From Erythroxylum novogranatense (taxonomy: Eukaryota; Streptophyta; Magnoliopsida; Malpighiales; Erythroxylaceae): a DNA stretch of 64,000 bases. A program made the position numbers and the translations under genes. How positions within the stretch are numbered: the stretch's first letter is position 1; the number at the start of each line of letters is the position of its first letter. Below are positions 1 through 10,583 of the stretch, one piece after another. The stretch covers positions 434,001 to 498,000 of the forward strand of contig CM057229.1 of the NCBI GenBank assembly GCA_029891385.1. The letters run 5' to 3'. A model generated the notes under the pieces. It had not been told where the DNA came from. It saw nothing but the letters and a program-made list of their open reading frames with translations, and did not search any database.

Positions 1-3000
1 TATGAGCAGTATTTCAGTGAAGACACAGATGTTGATGCTATTGTTTACCTGATGTTAGCAAATTGTTTGATACATAACATTTTACCAGAAGCAACTGTGA
101 TAGCTGAAGATGTTTCAGGTATGCCTGGACTTGGTAGTCCTGTCTCTGAGGGAGGAGTCGGTTTTGACTACCGCCTAGCAATGGCCATCCCTGATAAATG
201 GATTGATTACTTAAAAAACAAGATTGATAATGAGTGGTCAATGAAGGAGATGTCGTGGAGTTTAACTAATAGGAGATACACAGAGAAATGTATTGCGTAT
301 GCAGAGAGCCATGACCAAGTATGTCATTTCATTTTCTTGTTTATTTCATAGTTACTATTTTCACTCTGACTCCTACATCTCCTATCGTAGCTTGAATTGA
401 CTACTATAAAGGATGGAAAGAGAGAGAAATCAGCTAGAAACTAGCTTATTGCATGTCTTCCTTTTGTTGATATTTTCGTTTTTGCAGTCTATTGTTGGTG
501 ACAAGACAATTGCATTTCTGCTAATGGATAAGGAAATGTACTCTGGCATGTCCTGTCTGATGGATCCTTCTCCTGTTGTTGACAGAGGGATAGCTCTTCA
601 TAAGGTTAGTTTATTCTGCATTATGAGCTCCTTTCTATGTTGATTATATTACTCTTTGCTGCAAAAATAGTTTCAGACTTCTTCAGTCGTGTATCGTTTT
701 GACTTCTTCTGTGAGGTCACTATGTCATGCTCAGCTCCACTTGAGTGGTTGAATCAGATCCATTTTGCTATTTGCCTCTGATGTGTAATTTTGCTCCATA
801 AAACATCTACTGACGTGATACAGAAACCCTTGATTTATTTTTGATTTCTCATTATTGAACCTATATTTGCAGATGATCCATTTCATAACTATGGCATTAG
901 GTGGTGATGGTTACCTTAATTTTATGGGGAACGAGGTAAGCACACTGCCGCATTCCTGCTTGTGAGGTCCTTGTATTATTAGTGGTATATACCGAGCTAC
1001 TATTGTTATGCAAAAAATGGTTAGTCAGAAGTGCAAATTTTCTTAGATCAGAGCATCAAATAGTATAAGATGAGTCAGGTTGATCATTTCAGTTGTTGGA
1101 GATTACTTTTTAATTAAATGTGAACACATTAAGAAAGATGGTTAGAAAATGACATTAAACTTATGCATTTTAAACAATTAGTTACGTCGAGAGTGTGACA
1201 GCAAGTATGGAAAAATTGTGTTTCATTTTTTATTTTTTATGCAGCTAATAGTGTTAATCCACCTTTCTTCCAAAAAATGCTAGACGTGTTGAATGGTAGT
1301 AGCTGCTTTAACTTTGAGTTGTTTTTCCGTGAATGCTTAAGTTTGGCCATCCTGAGTGGATTGACTTTCCAAGAGAAGGCAATGGGTGGACTTATGACAA
1401 ATGCAGACGCCAGTGGAATCTAGTTGATACTGAACACTTGAGATACAAGGTTTGAGAATATTATTTTACCTTTTGAAGTTTTCTTCAAACTTGTCCGATG
1501 GTACATTTCCCATCAGTTTACTGATACTTTGTCTTTCCTTGTTTAGTTTCACTTTCACTCCTGTGGCGTGGTATTTATGTTTAAATTTGTTTACATGCCT
1601 GGATTTGTTTTCAGTTCATGAACGCATTTGACAGAGCCATGAACTTGCTTGATGAAAAGTTTTCATTTCTCGCATCACCAAAACAAATTGTGAGCAGCAC
1701 AAATGAAGAAGATAAGGTATATATAAGATAAAATGACACCCTCACTTATTAGAAGCATAGTGCGAAAGACCATGAGCAATTCGGAAAGAAGAAGGGGGTG
1801 CAACTTTTGATTCTGAGTTATGGAAAGATTTACCTAGTAGTTCTTACGTTAGTATTCTCCTAGTTCTAGGTATGATCATTAGAAACTTCACAGGTTGAAT
1901 GTTAGAATAATGGGTAGTTTTCTGTTCAGCTGAAGATCACCCTGCAGTGAACCTGATCTGTTTTAGGAATAATATCCTGAGAGATTATTAGTATTTAATA
2001 TTTAATCTCCAATTTGTTGTTGTTACATTAGTTCGATCCAACAATGACTTGTTGACTTTACCTCACAGGTTATTGTCTTTGAACGGGGAGATCTGGTTTT
2101 TGTGTTCAATTTTCATCCAGAGAATATGTATGAGGGGTGTGTATATGCATCATGATCTCTTCATCCTATTACTGGCTGTGGGTCACCAGTTGCCATTTGT
2201 GCTGGTCAGTTGATAATAATTTTTTGAAGAATTTATTTTCTGAATGTCCTGAAACATGCAGGTACAAAATTGGTTGCGACTTGCCTGGAAAGTATAGAGT
2301 TGCATTAGATAGTGATGCTTGGGAATTTGGCGGGCATGGAAGGGTAAGGCGTAAGGTTATTTTGATCTTTTGAGAAGTCCCTTAATAGCATGCTGGACGT
2401 AAATATGATTGCTTATCTTCTTTCGGTTCACAACACAATCTAAACACTAAAGGGGCAAACCACATGATTTCATGACTGATGTATTTGCCAAATAAGAATT
2501 AATTGGTTTTACTTTGTGACTCTGAATGGCTGGGTAAGTAACTTCTATTCGTCTAAACTGGAAGAGGGTACCGAACAGGAATATATCAAAACAAAATTTT
2601 TTCAAGAAGTGTTGACTAAAGTTGCAAAAAGGTACAGACGACTTTTAAAACTTTAAACGCAATATCTTCCTTTACTCAGTTGCATTGATTCATTGCAATC
2701 TCTCTGGCAGGTCTGCCATGATGCAGACCATTTCACAACTCCTGAAGGAATACCAGGAGTGCCTGATGCAAATTTCAACAATCGTCCCAACTCCTTCAAA
2801 GTGCTTTCGCCTCCTCGAACTTGTGTGGTGAGTTCCATTCTCATTGTGATCCATTGTTCTAGATGATATCTCCATGTACCATATAGAGATCAACCAAACT
2901 TATATGCAATGCAAGATAGGTCAAGTTGACATCTAAATGTTGCCTTTTCTCTGTGTCCTGACGTATATAATGTTCAGGCATATTATAGAGTTGAAGAAAG

Positions 3001-3232
3001 CAAAGAAACAAGCAATGTTGGTGATCTGGCTGATGCCAACCATGTTCGTGATTTTTCGGCAGCTGACAATGATGTTATTGATAATGCAATGGCCAACTTG
3101 GTGGCAGATGAGGAAAGTTCCAACCGAGAGGATGTTCCTGATATTTCAGCAGCTGACAATGATGTTAATGATGCCGTAATGGCCAATGTGGTGGCAAACC
3201 AGGAGAGTTCCAATCAAGAGGATGTTGAATAA
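1..3232 (+). CDS. SBE1: Starch branching enzyme I (1,4-alpha-glucan branching enzyme), 3' part
   Basis: The enzyme makes alpha-1,6 branches in amylopectin in the plastid. The window opens inside an exon in frame 1. Ten exons are visible: 1-318, 488-604, 873-935, 1342-1449, 1615-1716, 2069-2136, 2262-2343, 2711-2827 and 2978-3232, all with GT/AG borders, where the first is the remainder of a longer exon (nine segments are listed, the tenth lying upstream). GH13 landmarks are AEDVSGMPG with the catalytic Glu and AESHDQ with the third conserved Asp. They are followed by [14 protein letters not shown] and the all-beta C-terminal domain ending [10 protein letters not shown]. The wording of the C-terminal domain and an acidic tail after YYRVEES fit class I (SBE I, class B) rather than class II. 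The tail contains a 30-residue tandem repeat. The gene is partial because its 5' exons lie before the window. No stops or frameshifts are seen. Confidence 0.95.
3044..3223 (+). repeat. 90-bp tandem duplication in the SBE1 acidic tail
   Basis: Two 30-codon units (3044-3133 and 3134-3223) lie in frame at the C-terminus. Each contains SAADNDV, MAN and ESSN followed by ED. The units differ at several residues, so the duplication is not brand new. It lies beyond the catalytic and C-terminal beta domains. Confidence 0.9.
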
Positions 3233-3525
3233 ACCTTCTTAACACCATAGTTATGTCAGCCTGAGCATTAGTGGAAAAGTAGATTCAGAAGAAAACTTGG
3301 AAATTACATCAGATGACTGAAACTCAGGAGAAATGCCTCGCCCCATCAGAATTCGCGATTCCAACCTTGACTTCTGCTAAATTATTTACAGCTTGTGAAC
3401 AAACAGTTTGAAGTATTAGGCTACTCTTATATCATAATCCTTTTTGGTGGTATAAACACTCTTGTCATAAGTTGCCGTGTAGATATGTACATATTATCCG
3501 CTTGTAAATAATTATGATGAAATTA

Positions 3526-3531
3526 AATAAA
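3526..3531 (+). terminator. Candidate polyadenylation signal of SBE1
   Basis: AATAAA lies about 295 bp after the SBE1 stop, in an AT-rich 3' flank with T-rich sequence after it. Plant poly(A) signals are loose, so this is only a candidate. Nothing else is seen between 3233 and 3911. Confidence 0.4.
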
Positions 3532-3911
3532 GAATAATTGTCATGGTTTTTGAGCTTTGTCTAGCTTTTTTGAGCTCATAATTCTTGTTCCCATGTGAAA
3601 AAGTAATGATTCTGTAAAGAATGTATTGCAAGCAGAGAGAGGAAGAAATGGTCAGATATGGAAACAGAGTAAAGTGAAGTTGTGGATTCTTGATTGATAC
3701 CTCCAGCCAAACTTGTGGAGGAAAATAAATCCCTTTTGATGATCTAGACTTGAGATTTGGAAACAGAGCTGAGAACTATTTACTTACAGAGATCATCAAA
3801 CACATCTCTAGATTGAAATAACTAAAGGAAATGCCAAATCCAATTCAGAATTGAAAAATCAAATTCCAGTTCCCCCTAAACCTTGAAGAAAGATTTAAGC
3901 AAATCAATCTT

Positions 3912-4648
3912 TCAGATTTTACGGACCGTTCGAGCCCCAATTTTCCTTTCACTCACAATCGCAGATCTTTCATAGTTAACAGGCAGAGGAGGCTTCTTGT
4001 TCTCTTTGCTCATACTTCTCAGTGAATACCTTGGAGTCTCACTAATCTCCACCGAATAAGCAGCAGATACCGATTTTCTCAGGCTCTCAAGCTTCTTTGA
4101 GCCTCTTTTCTTCGAAGACTCCAAAGTCACTCCCAGTTTGTGGGGGGTCTTTCCCTCGTCCCCTGTCTCTCCTTTCTTTCTCTTCAGCCTCTCGTTTCTT
4201 CTAGCAGAGTACACATCGTAAAACCTGCCTCTTTCGAACAAAGGACTTGAATTAGCACTCGAACTATCTCCCAATCCACTATTGTTCGTACTTTTGCCTC
4301 CGAATTCGTTGTTAACCAACTTCGCTAAAGCTCGCAACTCGCATGAAATTGACCTGTATTCGGGTCGGAGTTCCAGTTCTTCCACGTCCCAAGTGGGATT
4401 TCGTTTCTGGGATTTTGCCAAAGAGCCTTACACAAAGAAAAGATTTTGTCAACAACCCAAAAACACCATCACCTTTTAGAAACAACAAACCATAAAATGA
4501 TAAGCAAGAAGATAACCTAGTTAAAAAGAACCTCACCGGGAGGAGTTTGCAAAGATGTGGGGGCGGATCGAAGAACCCGGCGTGGTCGGAGCGTGGTCGT
4601 TGATTTAGCCAACGGAGGCTTCCGTTGATCGACTTTCATCTTAGACAT
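3912..4648 (-). CDS. Small basic nuclear-type protein with KEN motif, function unknown
   Basis: Two exons are supported: 4537-4648 and 3912-4426 on the minus strand, joined across a GTGAGG...AAG intron that splits a Gly codon. They give 208 residues. The protein is rich in Lys, Arg and Ser. The N-terminus has TPPG (a possible proline-directed kinase site). A conserved-looking block reads PEYRSISCELRALAKLV (about 59-75), followed by FERGRFYDVYSARRNERLKR and, near the C-terminus, MSKENKKPPLPV with KEN at 178-180. KEN is a classical APC/C degron. I do not firmly recognise the family. A plant sororin-like cohesion factor or another cell-cycle protein is possible, but this is inference. No membrane segment or signal peptide is seen. 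The start is the ATG of the first exon; a second Met follows at residue 4. Confidence 0.75.
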
Positions 4649-5120
4649 GTATCCGAATCGCTAGTGCAAAACCTGTAACAAAAGGAGTCGTCTTGATGGT
4701 AAAGACTCTACCTTTTGCCTTTGGCTTTTATTAGGAGCCAAGACGCAGTTTGAAATTGCGGATTGGGATGGGAGCGCCTCAACGGTCAAAATTTTTCATT
4801 TGAACGGTAATGGGTTTTCAATTCGAGTTCAGAAACTGCACGTAACTGACGTGTTTGAGATATTTCCCAATCATTTCACCATAAAATAATCTTCTTCTTT
4901 TGAGTAAAGTGAGAGAAAACGCCACTATCGTTCAATTCTGTCAAATTGGTTTCCTTTTGTAGACTGTTCAATGTACATGTAAATCATAAAAAGTTCGAAT
5001 CTTTGGCATCTATTTACAATTACAGAAGATTATTAAAGCCATAAGAAACGGAGAAGATTGAAAATTTGCAAGTTTTGGGGCAAGTCTTTTAATTTCATAT
5101 CACAAACTAAAAATGCATTC

Positions 5121-5396
5121 ATTATTGTCGTTACTTTTTTTTTTTTTTGGGTAGGATAAAATGAGTAGTATTCACAGAAGGTAGTACACTACCTAACATA
5201 AGAGACCTCTATTAAATCACGATCAAGCCATCTATAAATACTAAAAGGAGCTTGTCTCAAAACATGAAAATCAGGAAAAAAAATAAAAAACAAAATAAAA
5301 TAGAAAGTTGGCAACAAAATTTTCTTCTTTATAAATGTGAGTGAGTTTCAAGTTATTAAAGCGCTTAAGTACGTCGAGATTACTGTCGTTACTTTT
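5121..5396 (-). mobile_element. Short non-LTR (LINE-like) insertion with 18-bp target duplication
   Basis: The run attattgtcgttactttt at 5121-5138 recurs at 5379-5396 as attactgtcgttactttt (one mismatch). Between them, 5139-5378 begins with a long poly-T, which is a poly-A tail on the minus strand. Long target duplications next to a poly-A tail are the mark of L1-type target-primed integration. No pol III A/B boxes are seen in the body, so a 5'-truncated LINE is more likely than a SINE. Confidence 0.65.
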
Positions 5397-5691
5397 ATAA
5401 CAAAGAGTTGAGGGTCGACACAAAAGTTTTACGTTTGACTTAAAATCTCAAATATGTTTACAGCAATCTTTGGATTGGAATCTAACAGAGCGTCCATAGT
5501 CCATAGAGCCGAGTACTCCATACCTCCATGTCGGATCAAATATTTCCAACAGTCAGTGGCTCCCGGCCCTTAAGAATTTGTAATTATGGGCTGTTCTTCT
5601 ATATGATCTGTTCCAGATGTTTTTGTTTTGTTGGAGTCTTCGCCAGCTTGACAAGCAAAGCTGAGTTGGTCCTGACAAGAGGATTGACTAG

Positions 5692-5697
5692 TATATA
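5692..5697 (+). promoter_or_regulatory. Candidate TATA box for the acyl-CoA ligase
   Basis: TATATA (context ctagTATATAgg) lies about 285 bp before the start codon and upstream of a pyrimidine-rich stretch, as is common in plant promoters. The transcription start is not known. Confidence 0.35.
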
Positions 5698-5977
5698 GGC
5701 TGATCTTTGACAGAATCACTTTCCTCTTGAAAGAGAATGCTTTTTCTTACCTAATCTTGATTCTCTTGTCATTTCAACAACTATCCTATTTCTCTTTGTC
5801 ATTTCTGCAAATTCCCTCTTTATTCTCTTCTTATCATCTCACAATAGTGCGATCCAGTCCAGTCCAATGATAAGAATCTATAAAGTAAGTATCAATATCA
5901 CTCAAATCCATCGTCTTCCTTCTTTTTCCAAGATATTTATTTGCTCGTGAGTTAAGCAGCAGAAAGAGAAGATCAAG

Positions 5978-7870
5978 ATGGAGGGTACCATTAAGTGCTC
6001 AGCTAACTACGTGCCCTTAACTCCCATCACCTTCCTGGAACGCTCCGCCGTCGTCTACGCCAACAACATCTCCGTCGTGTACGGTGACGTTAAGTTCACG
6101 TGGAGACAGACACGTGAGAGGTGCGTTAGGCTCGCTTCTGCTCTCGCTCGCCTCGGTATCGCTGCTGGCGATGTGGTCAGTCGTCTTGTATCTTCTGATT
6201 TACTAGTTGGTTCTTTAACTGTATAAGTACTGTTCAAATCTGCTTCCGCTTTTTATTGTCTAGTAGTTGTTAGATATTTCTGCTTTTCGTCGCAAATTTT
6301 GGCATAGATCAGGATGATTTGGATTTAATCTAACATTGATGACTGAGTGCTAGGACTGTTTAGCCTTTTGTTACCTTCTTTGCTTCACAATACCAACGAG
6401 AATCCTTTCTAATTTGAGTAGGTTGCTGCTTTGGCCCCAAACATTCCAGCAATGTATGAGCTTCATTTTGGTGTTCCAATGGCTGGAGCAGTCCTTTGTA
6501 CTCTTAATATACGTCATGATTCAGTAATGGTGTCTAAATTATTGCAACATTCAGGGGCCAAAATCATTTTTGTTGATTACCAATTCATGCCCAATGCTCA
6601 AGGAGCATTGAAAATTCTATCTGATTCGGGCACCAAATTGCCTCTTCTAATTTTGATTGAAGAGCTTATTCCATCTGCCACAGTTTTGTCTTCTGCATGT
6701 TTGGAATATGAAGGTCTTTTAGCAATGGGAAGTTTGCATTTTGAGGTTAGACAGCCGAAAGATGAATGGGATCCAATCTCACTTAATTACACTTCAGGCA
6801 CGACATCAAGCCCGAAAGGTGTTGTTTACAGCCATAGAGGAGCTTATCTAAATTCTCTTGCAGCAGTTCTACTAAATGAGATGAGTTCCATGCCTGTATA
6901 CTTGTGGTGTGTCCCTATGTTTCATTGCAATGGATGGTGCCTCACCTGGGGTATAGCTGCTCAAGGTGGTACAAACATCTGCTTAAGAAATGTCACAGCT
7001 AAAGGGATATTCAGTAAAATTGCTGAACATAAAGTAACTCACATGGGTGGTGCACCAACAGTTTTGAGCATGATAATCAATTCACCGTCTAGTGATCGAA
7101 AACCGTTGCCAGGAAAAGTAGCAGTGATGACGGGTGCAGCTCCGCCGCCAGCTCGGGTCCTCTACAAAATGGCAGAACTGGGATTCATTTTAACTCACAG
7201 TTATGGTTTGACAGAAACCTATGGTCCAGGTACAATTTGTACTTGGAAACCTGAATGGGAATCCCTGTCTCAAGAAGCACAGGCAAAGATCAAGGCTCGC
7301 CAAGGCGTGCAGCATCTCGGTATTGACGAAATTGCTGTAAAAGATCCTGTGACGATGAAGGATGTACCAGCAGATGCAAAAAACATGGGTGAGGTTATGT
7401 TCAGAGGTAATACTGTAATGAATGGATACTTCAAGAATTTGGAGGAAACAAAAGAAGTATTTAAGGGTGGATGGTTGAGGAGTGGAGACTTGGGAGTTAA
7501 ACATCCAGATGGATATATAGAACTTAAGGATAGATCAAAGGATATCATAATTTCTGGAGGAGAAAACATTAGCACAATCGAGGTGGAATCGGTACTCTTT
7601 GATCATCCAGCAGTGCTTGAAGCTGCTGTTGTGGGAAGACCTGACGATTACTGGGGCGAAACACCATGTGCATTTGTGAAGCTGAAGGATGGGTGCAGAG
7701 CCAGTGCAGAGAAGCTTATTAAATATTGCAGAGATCACTTACCTCATTATATGGCACCTAAAACTATTGTTTTTGAAGACTTACCAAAAACTTCTACAGG
7801 GAAGGTCCAAAAGTTTGCTCTAAGAGAGAAGGCCAAAGCCATGGGAAGCCTTTCCAAGAGTAAATTGTAA
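5978..7870 (+). CDS. Peroxisomal AMP-dependent acyl-CoA synthetase (acyl-activating enzyme, AAE1/AAE11-type clade)
   Basis: Exons 5978-6175 and 6422-7870 (intron GTCAGT...GTAG between two Val codons) encode 548 residues, full length for the family. It joins ATP and a carboxylic acid to an acyl-adenylate and then to CoA. Visible motifs are the AMP-binding P-loop [12 protein letters not shown] (about 189-200), [20 protein letters not shown] followed by [12 protein letters not shown] and the hinge, and the C-terminal catalytic-Lys motif [10 protein letters not shown] (about 521-530). The last three residues are SKL, a canonical type 1 peroxisomal signal. The family includes plant AAEs acting on acetate, butyrate, other short or medium acids and benzoate; the substrate cannot be read from the sequence. 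The start ATG in AAGATGGAGGG has a good plant context. The frame is intact. The next gene downstream on the same strand is a dead acyl-CoA-using BAHD acyltransferase. Confidence 0.93.
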
Positions 7871-8659
7871 AAGAACAAAGAAAACAATTATCGCAGGGTA
7901 AGAAATTTGTTTCATACCTAGTATCTATAATTACAACTGTGTTGAACACATAATGCCAATGGTGGAAATGAGTTCTACCCTTCAGAACCCTGTATAGATA
8001 TTTCATTAAGATTCAAGCTCAATACATCATCTTAATCAAGATACCTCAGCACAAACAATAACTGTTTGAAATTCAATATGCAACTATTGTATCCATTCGG
8101 GACACTATCGACAGCTTTATACTGATTGTTGACTTGCAGGTAAGACTGTTCCAGGCCGAAAAGTCTTCCCCTCAACTTGATTCAGGCACTTGAGGTTCCA
8201 ACTTTGTCTAGTTGACATTTCCATAGGCTTTAGGAATCTAGACTAAAGTAATCTGCACAGTAAATATCCATGTGACTATTTTTCAAAAGAAACTATCCAT
8301 GTGATTGGTGGGATGATCTCAGGAAGAATGTCAGGAGCTTGGCAAAGAACGTTCATGATGGATTCTACCTTGGCCAAGCATACATGCTTTTACCAATTCC
8401 TGCAAAACATGATTACTACGAGCACATTGAACGATGATCTTGTCATTTTGGAGTGGTTTGTTAGAAATGGTACAAACAACCAATCCGGCGTGTGTTAAGG
8501 AAATAGCAATAAAATAAAATTGAAACGGCTTATACATCCGATAAAAAATTGAAAAGGCTTATGTCTAAAGTTGAAAATTTTCTTTTTATATTGCAGCAGG
8601 ACAATAAGATCTGATTCTAAAATTAATATTTTTTTTCACTAATTTTGGTGCACACCAAA
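7871..8659. other. 3' flank of the acyl-CoA ligase; no gene seen
   Basis: About 790 bp of ordinary AT-rich sequence containing the ligase 3' UTR. The missing N-terminal third of the BAHD relic would be expected at the right-hand end, but no recognisable coding sequence is present, so it has been deleted or replaced. Confidence 0.5.
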
Positions 8660-9775
8660 GGGCAGTTGAAAACTGATACTTCCATCGACTGCAATGACCA
8701 AGGAGCCAATTACTTGGAAACTAAAGTCAACTGTAACCTTAGTGACTGACTTCACCAACCTGACCTTACATATACACGATCATCTCCTTCCTTGTCCCTT
8801 CTTTCTCACGGAACCGATTGCCGGAAGTTCCGTGACTAACATTCAGATGAACGTTTTCGACTGTGGTGGTATCGCCATTGGTGTATGCATATCTCACAAG
8901 ATTCTTGACGGAGCTGCATTGTGCACCTTCCTCAAGGCATGGACCGCCGTGGCACATGGTTCTAAGGAAGTATATACCCAAACTTCACGGCGAGTTCTCT
9001 CTTCCCTGCAAATGACTTATGGCTTAGAGACTTGTCGATGAATATGTGGGCTTCCATGATGCAGAAGGGACGTTGCGTTACAAAAAAGATTCGTTTTTTT
9101 ATGCCTCGCAATATCCAACCTCAAGAAAGCAACCAGTTCGTGTGTCACAAAGCCCGGCCTCTAGAGTTGATCACAGCTTTGTTGTGGAAATCCATCATGG
9201 AAGCTTCTGAACAATTGCATGGATTCAGGAGACCATGTTCGATGACACACTTAGTGAACCTACGTAAAAGAATGGAACCAACCTTGTCGGATAACTCGCT
9301 TGAGAATCTACTGTTGATAGCTAACGAAGAACACGAGGAGGAATCCAAACAAAAATTGGAGGACTTGGTGACTAAGGTGAGGAAAGCAATATCAGACATT
9401 GACGATGTCTTTGTTCAGAAACTGATGACAGGCAAGGAAGGGTATGGTTTGATGTCTGAATCAATCTACGACATCATTGAACTCTGTTCCAAAGATGGAA
9501 CCGACAGCTTGGGATTTTCGAGTTAGTGTAAATTGGGATACTATGAAGCTGATTTTGGGTGGGGCAAGCCTGCATGGGTTCGTAGTTTCGGGTTAGCAGG
9601 TACAATGGTTATCAATCTAGTCATTTTGAACGACACAAGATCAGGCGATGGTATTGAAACCTGGGTGACCTTGGATGAACCATTGATGGCCACATTAGAA
9701 AGCAACACTGAGCTCCTCAACTACGCAGCTTTCAACCTAAGTCCCTTATCGATTGAACACTCATCTCCAGAGTAA
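8660..9775 (+). pseudogene. BAHD acyltransferase pseudogene (vinorine synthase-like)
   Basis: BAHD enzymes transfer acyl groups from acyl-CoA to alcohols or amines. Recognisable coding sequence begins at GQLKTDTSIDCNDQGANYLE. It continues through VFDCGGIAIGVCISHKILDG, which carries the HxxxD active-site motif (about 8893-8910), and ends with YYEADFGWGKP, the DFGWG motif (about 9551-9564). The second half is long and open (9032-9526). Lesions are: the first ~100 residues are absent; a TGA with a frameshift at about 8742-8770; another frameshift near 8980; and a TAG at about 9524-9526 where the family normally has Trp before CKLGYYEADFGWG. The relic is single-exon, as usual for this clade. The catalytic motifs survive, so the loss looks fairly recent. 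Confidence 0.88.
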
Positions 9776-10583
9776 TCAGAACATACCCTTCAAAGTCTGA
9801 AACTTGAACCTGCAACTTGTACTGTGATTGAGGATATAATTTGATAGTTTCTTATCAAAAAATCCAATTGTCCTTAGCTGATATGCTCTTCAATGTCATC
9901 AGAATACAACTAGCATAGCTGCTAGGAGGTTGGAACTATCTCTTCTTCCGACATTCTAGTTAACATCATCTGATAGATTCGAATCTCAGCTAACAATAAT
10001 GAAGTGCTCACATATTGAAAATGGATGAATATGACAGGTATAACTAGGCTTACCACTAGTTGAGTATAATTACAAATTTGTATGGACTATTTTACAACAA
10101 TTTGTTAGATGTTTTCTGCTAGTAGAAAACATTTTAACAACTTTACAAACTCCATTTCTCCTTTTGTCCTTTTCTTTGTTTTGGATGTGTAAACATTACC
10201 ACATTCCTCATCCTGCTCAATGGACCCAAATAACCATTTCCCCTGAAGTATACACCTTTTCCAATTCCCAATCCAAAATAGATATCCAAATACAATAGCT
10301 CCTGCAAGAACATCAAGTTATAAATGAAAACATGATCAGAACATTCCTTTAGCCTAAATTTGATGTTCAAGTTATGACGTCATTAGAAACGTATTATTTT
10401 CTAGGACATTGGTTTATCTCAATTTCAGAAACGTGCCTTTTTTTACACAAGATCACATCAAAATATAAGTTATAAGTCTAACTTGCGTGGTACGAAGGAG
10501 CAATCACAAACCTTGCAGTGGCAACAACGATAAGCATGGATATTAATCCAGACGTCCCATGTTTGGTAGCTCATGTTTGTCGA
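9776..10583. other. Intergenic between BAHD relic and CRP1-like gene
   Basis: Contains the 3' UTR side of the minus-strand PPR gene. Two minus-strand stretches (about 10140-10318, and 10511-10570 just after the PPR stop) can be read as short hydrophobic exon-like segments, but no complete gene can be built from them. Confidence 0.4.

Larger units (their letters stand above)
4649..5977. other. Divergent intergenic region
   Basis: This region separates the start of the minus-strand KEN-motif gene from the plus-strand acyl-CoA ligase. Besides the LINE-like insertion it holds AT-rich sequence and a CT/TC-rich stretch at about 5720-5830 before the ligase start. No open frame of note is seen. It presumably contains both promoters. 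Confidence 0.6.

Noticed and set aside
10143..10570. Minus-strand exon-like stretches that could encode a short membrane protein downstream of the PPR gene
   Set aside because: The frames are short, the splice sites are only fair, and no start or family is recognisable; they fit the PPR 3' UTR and chance frames better.
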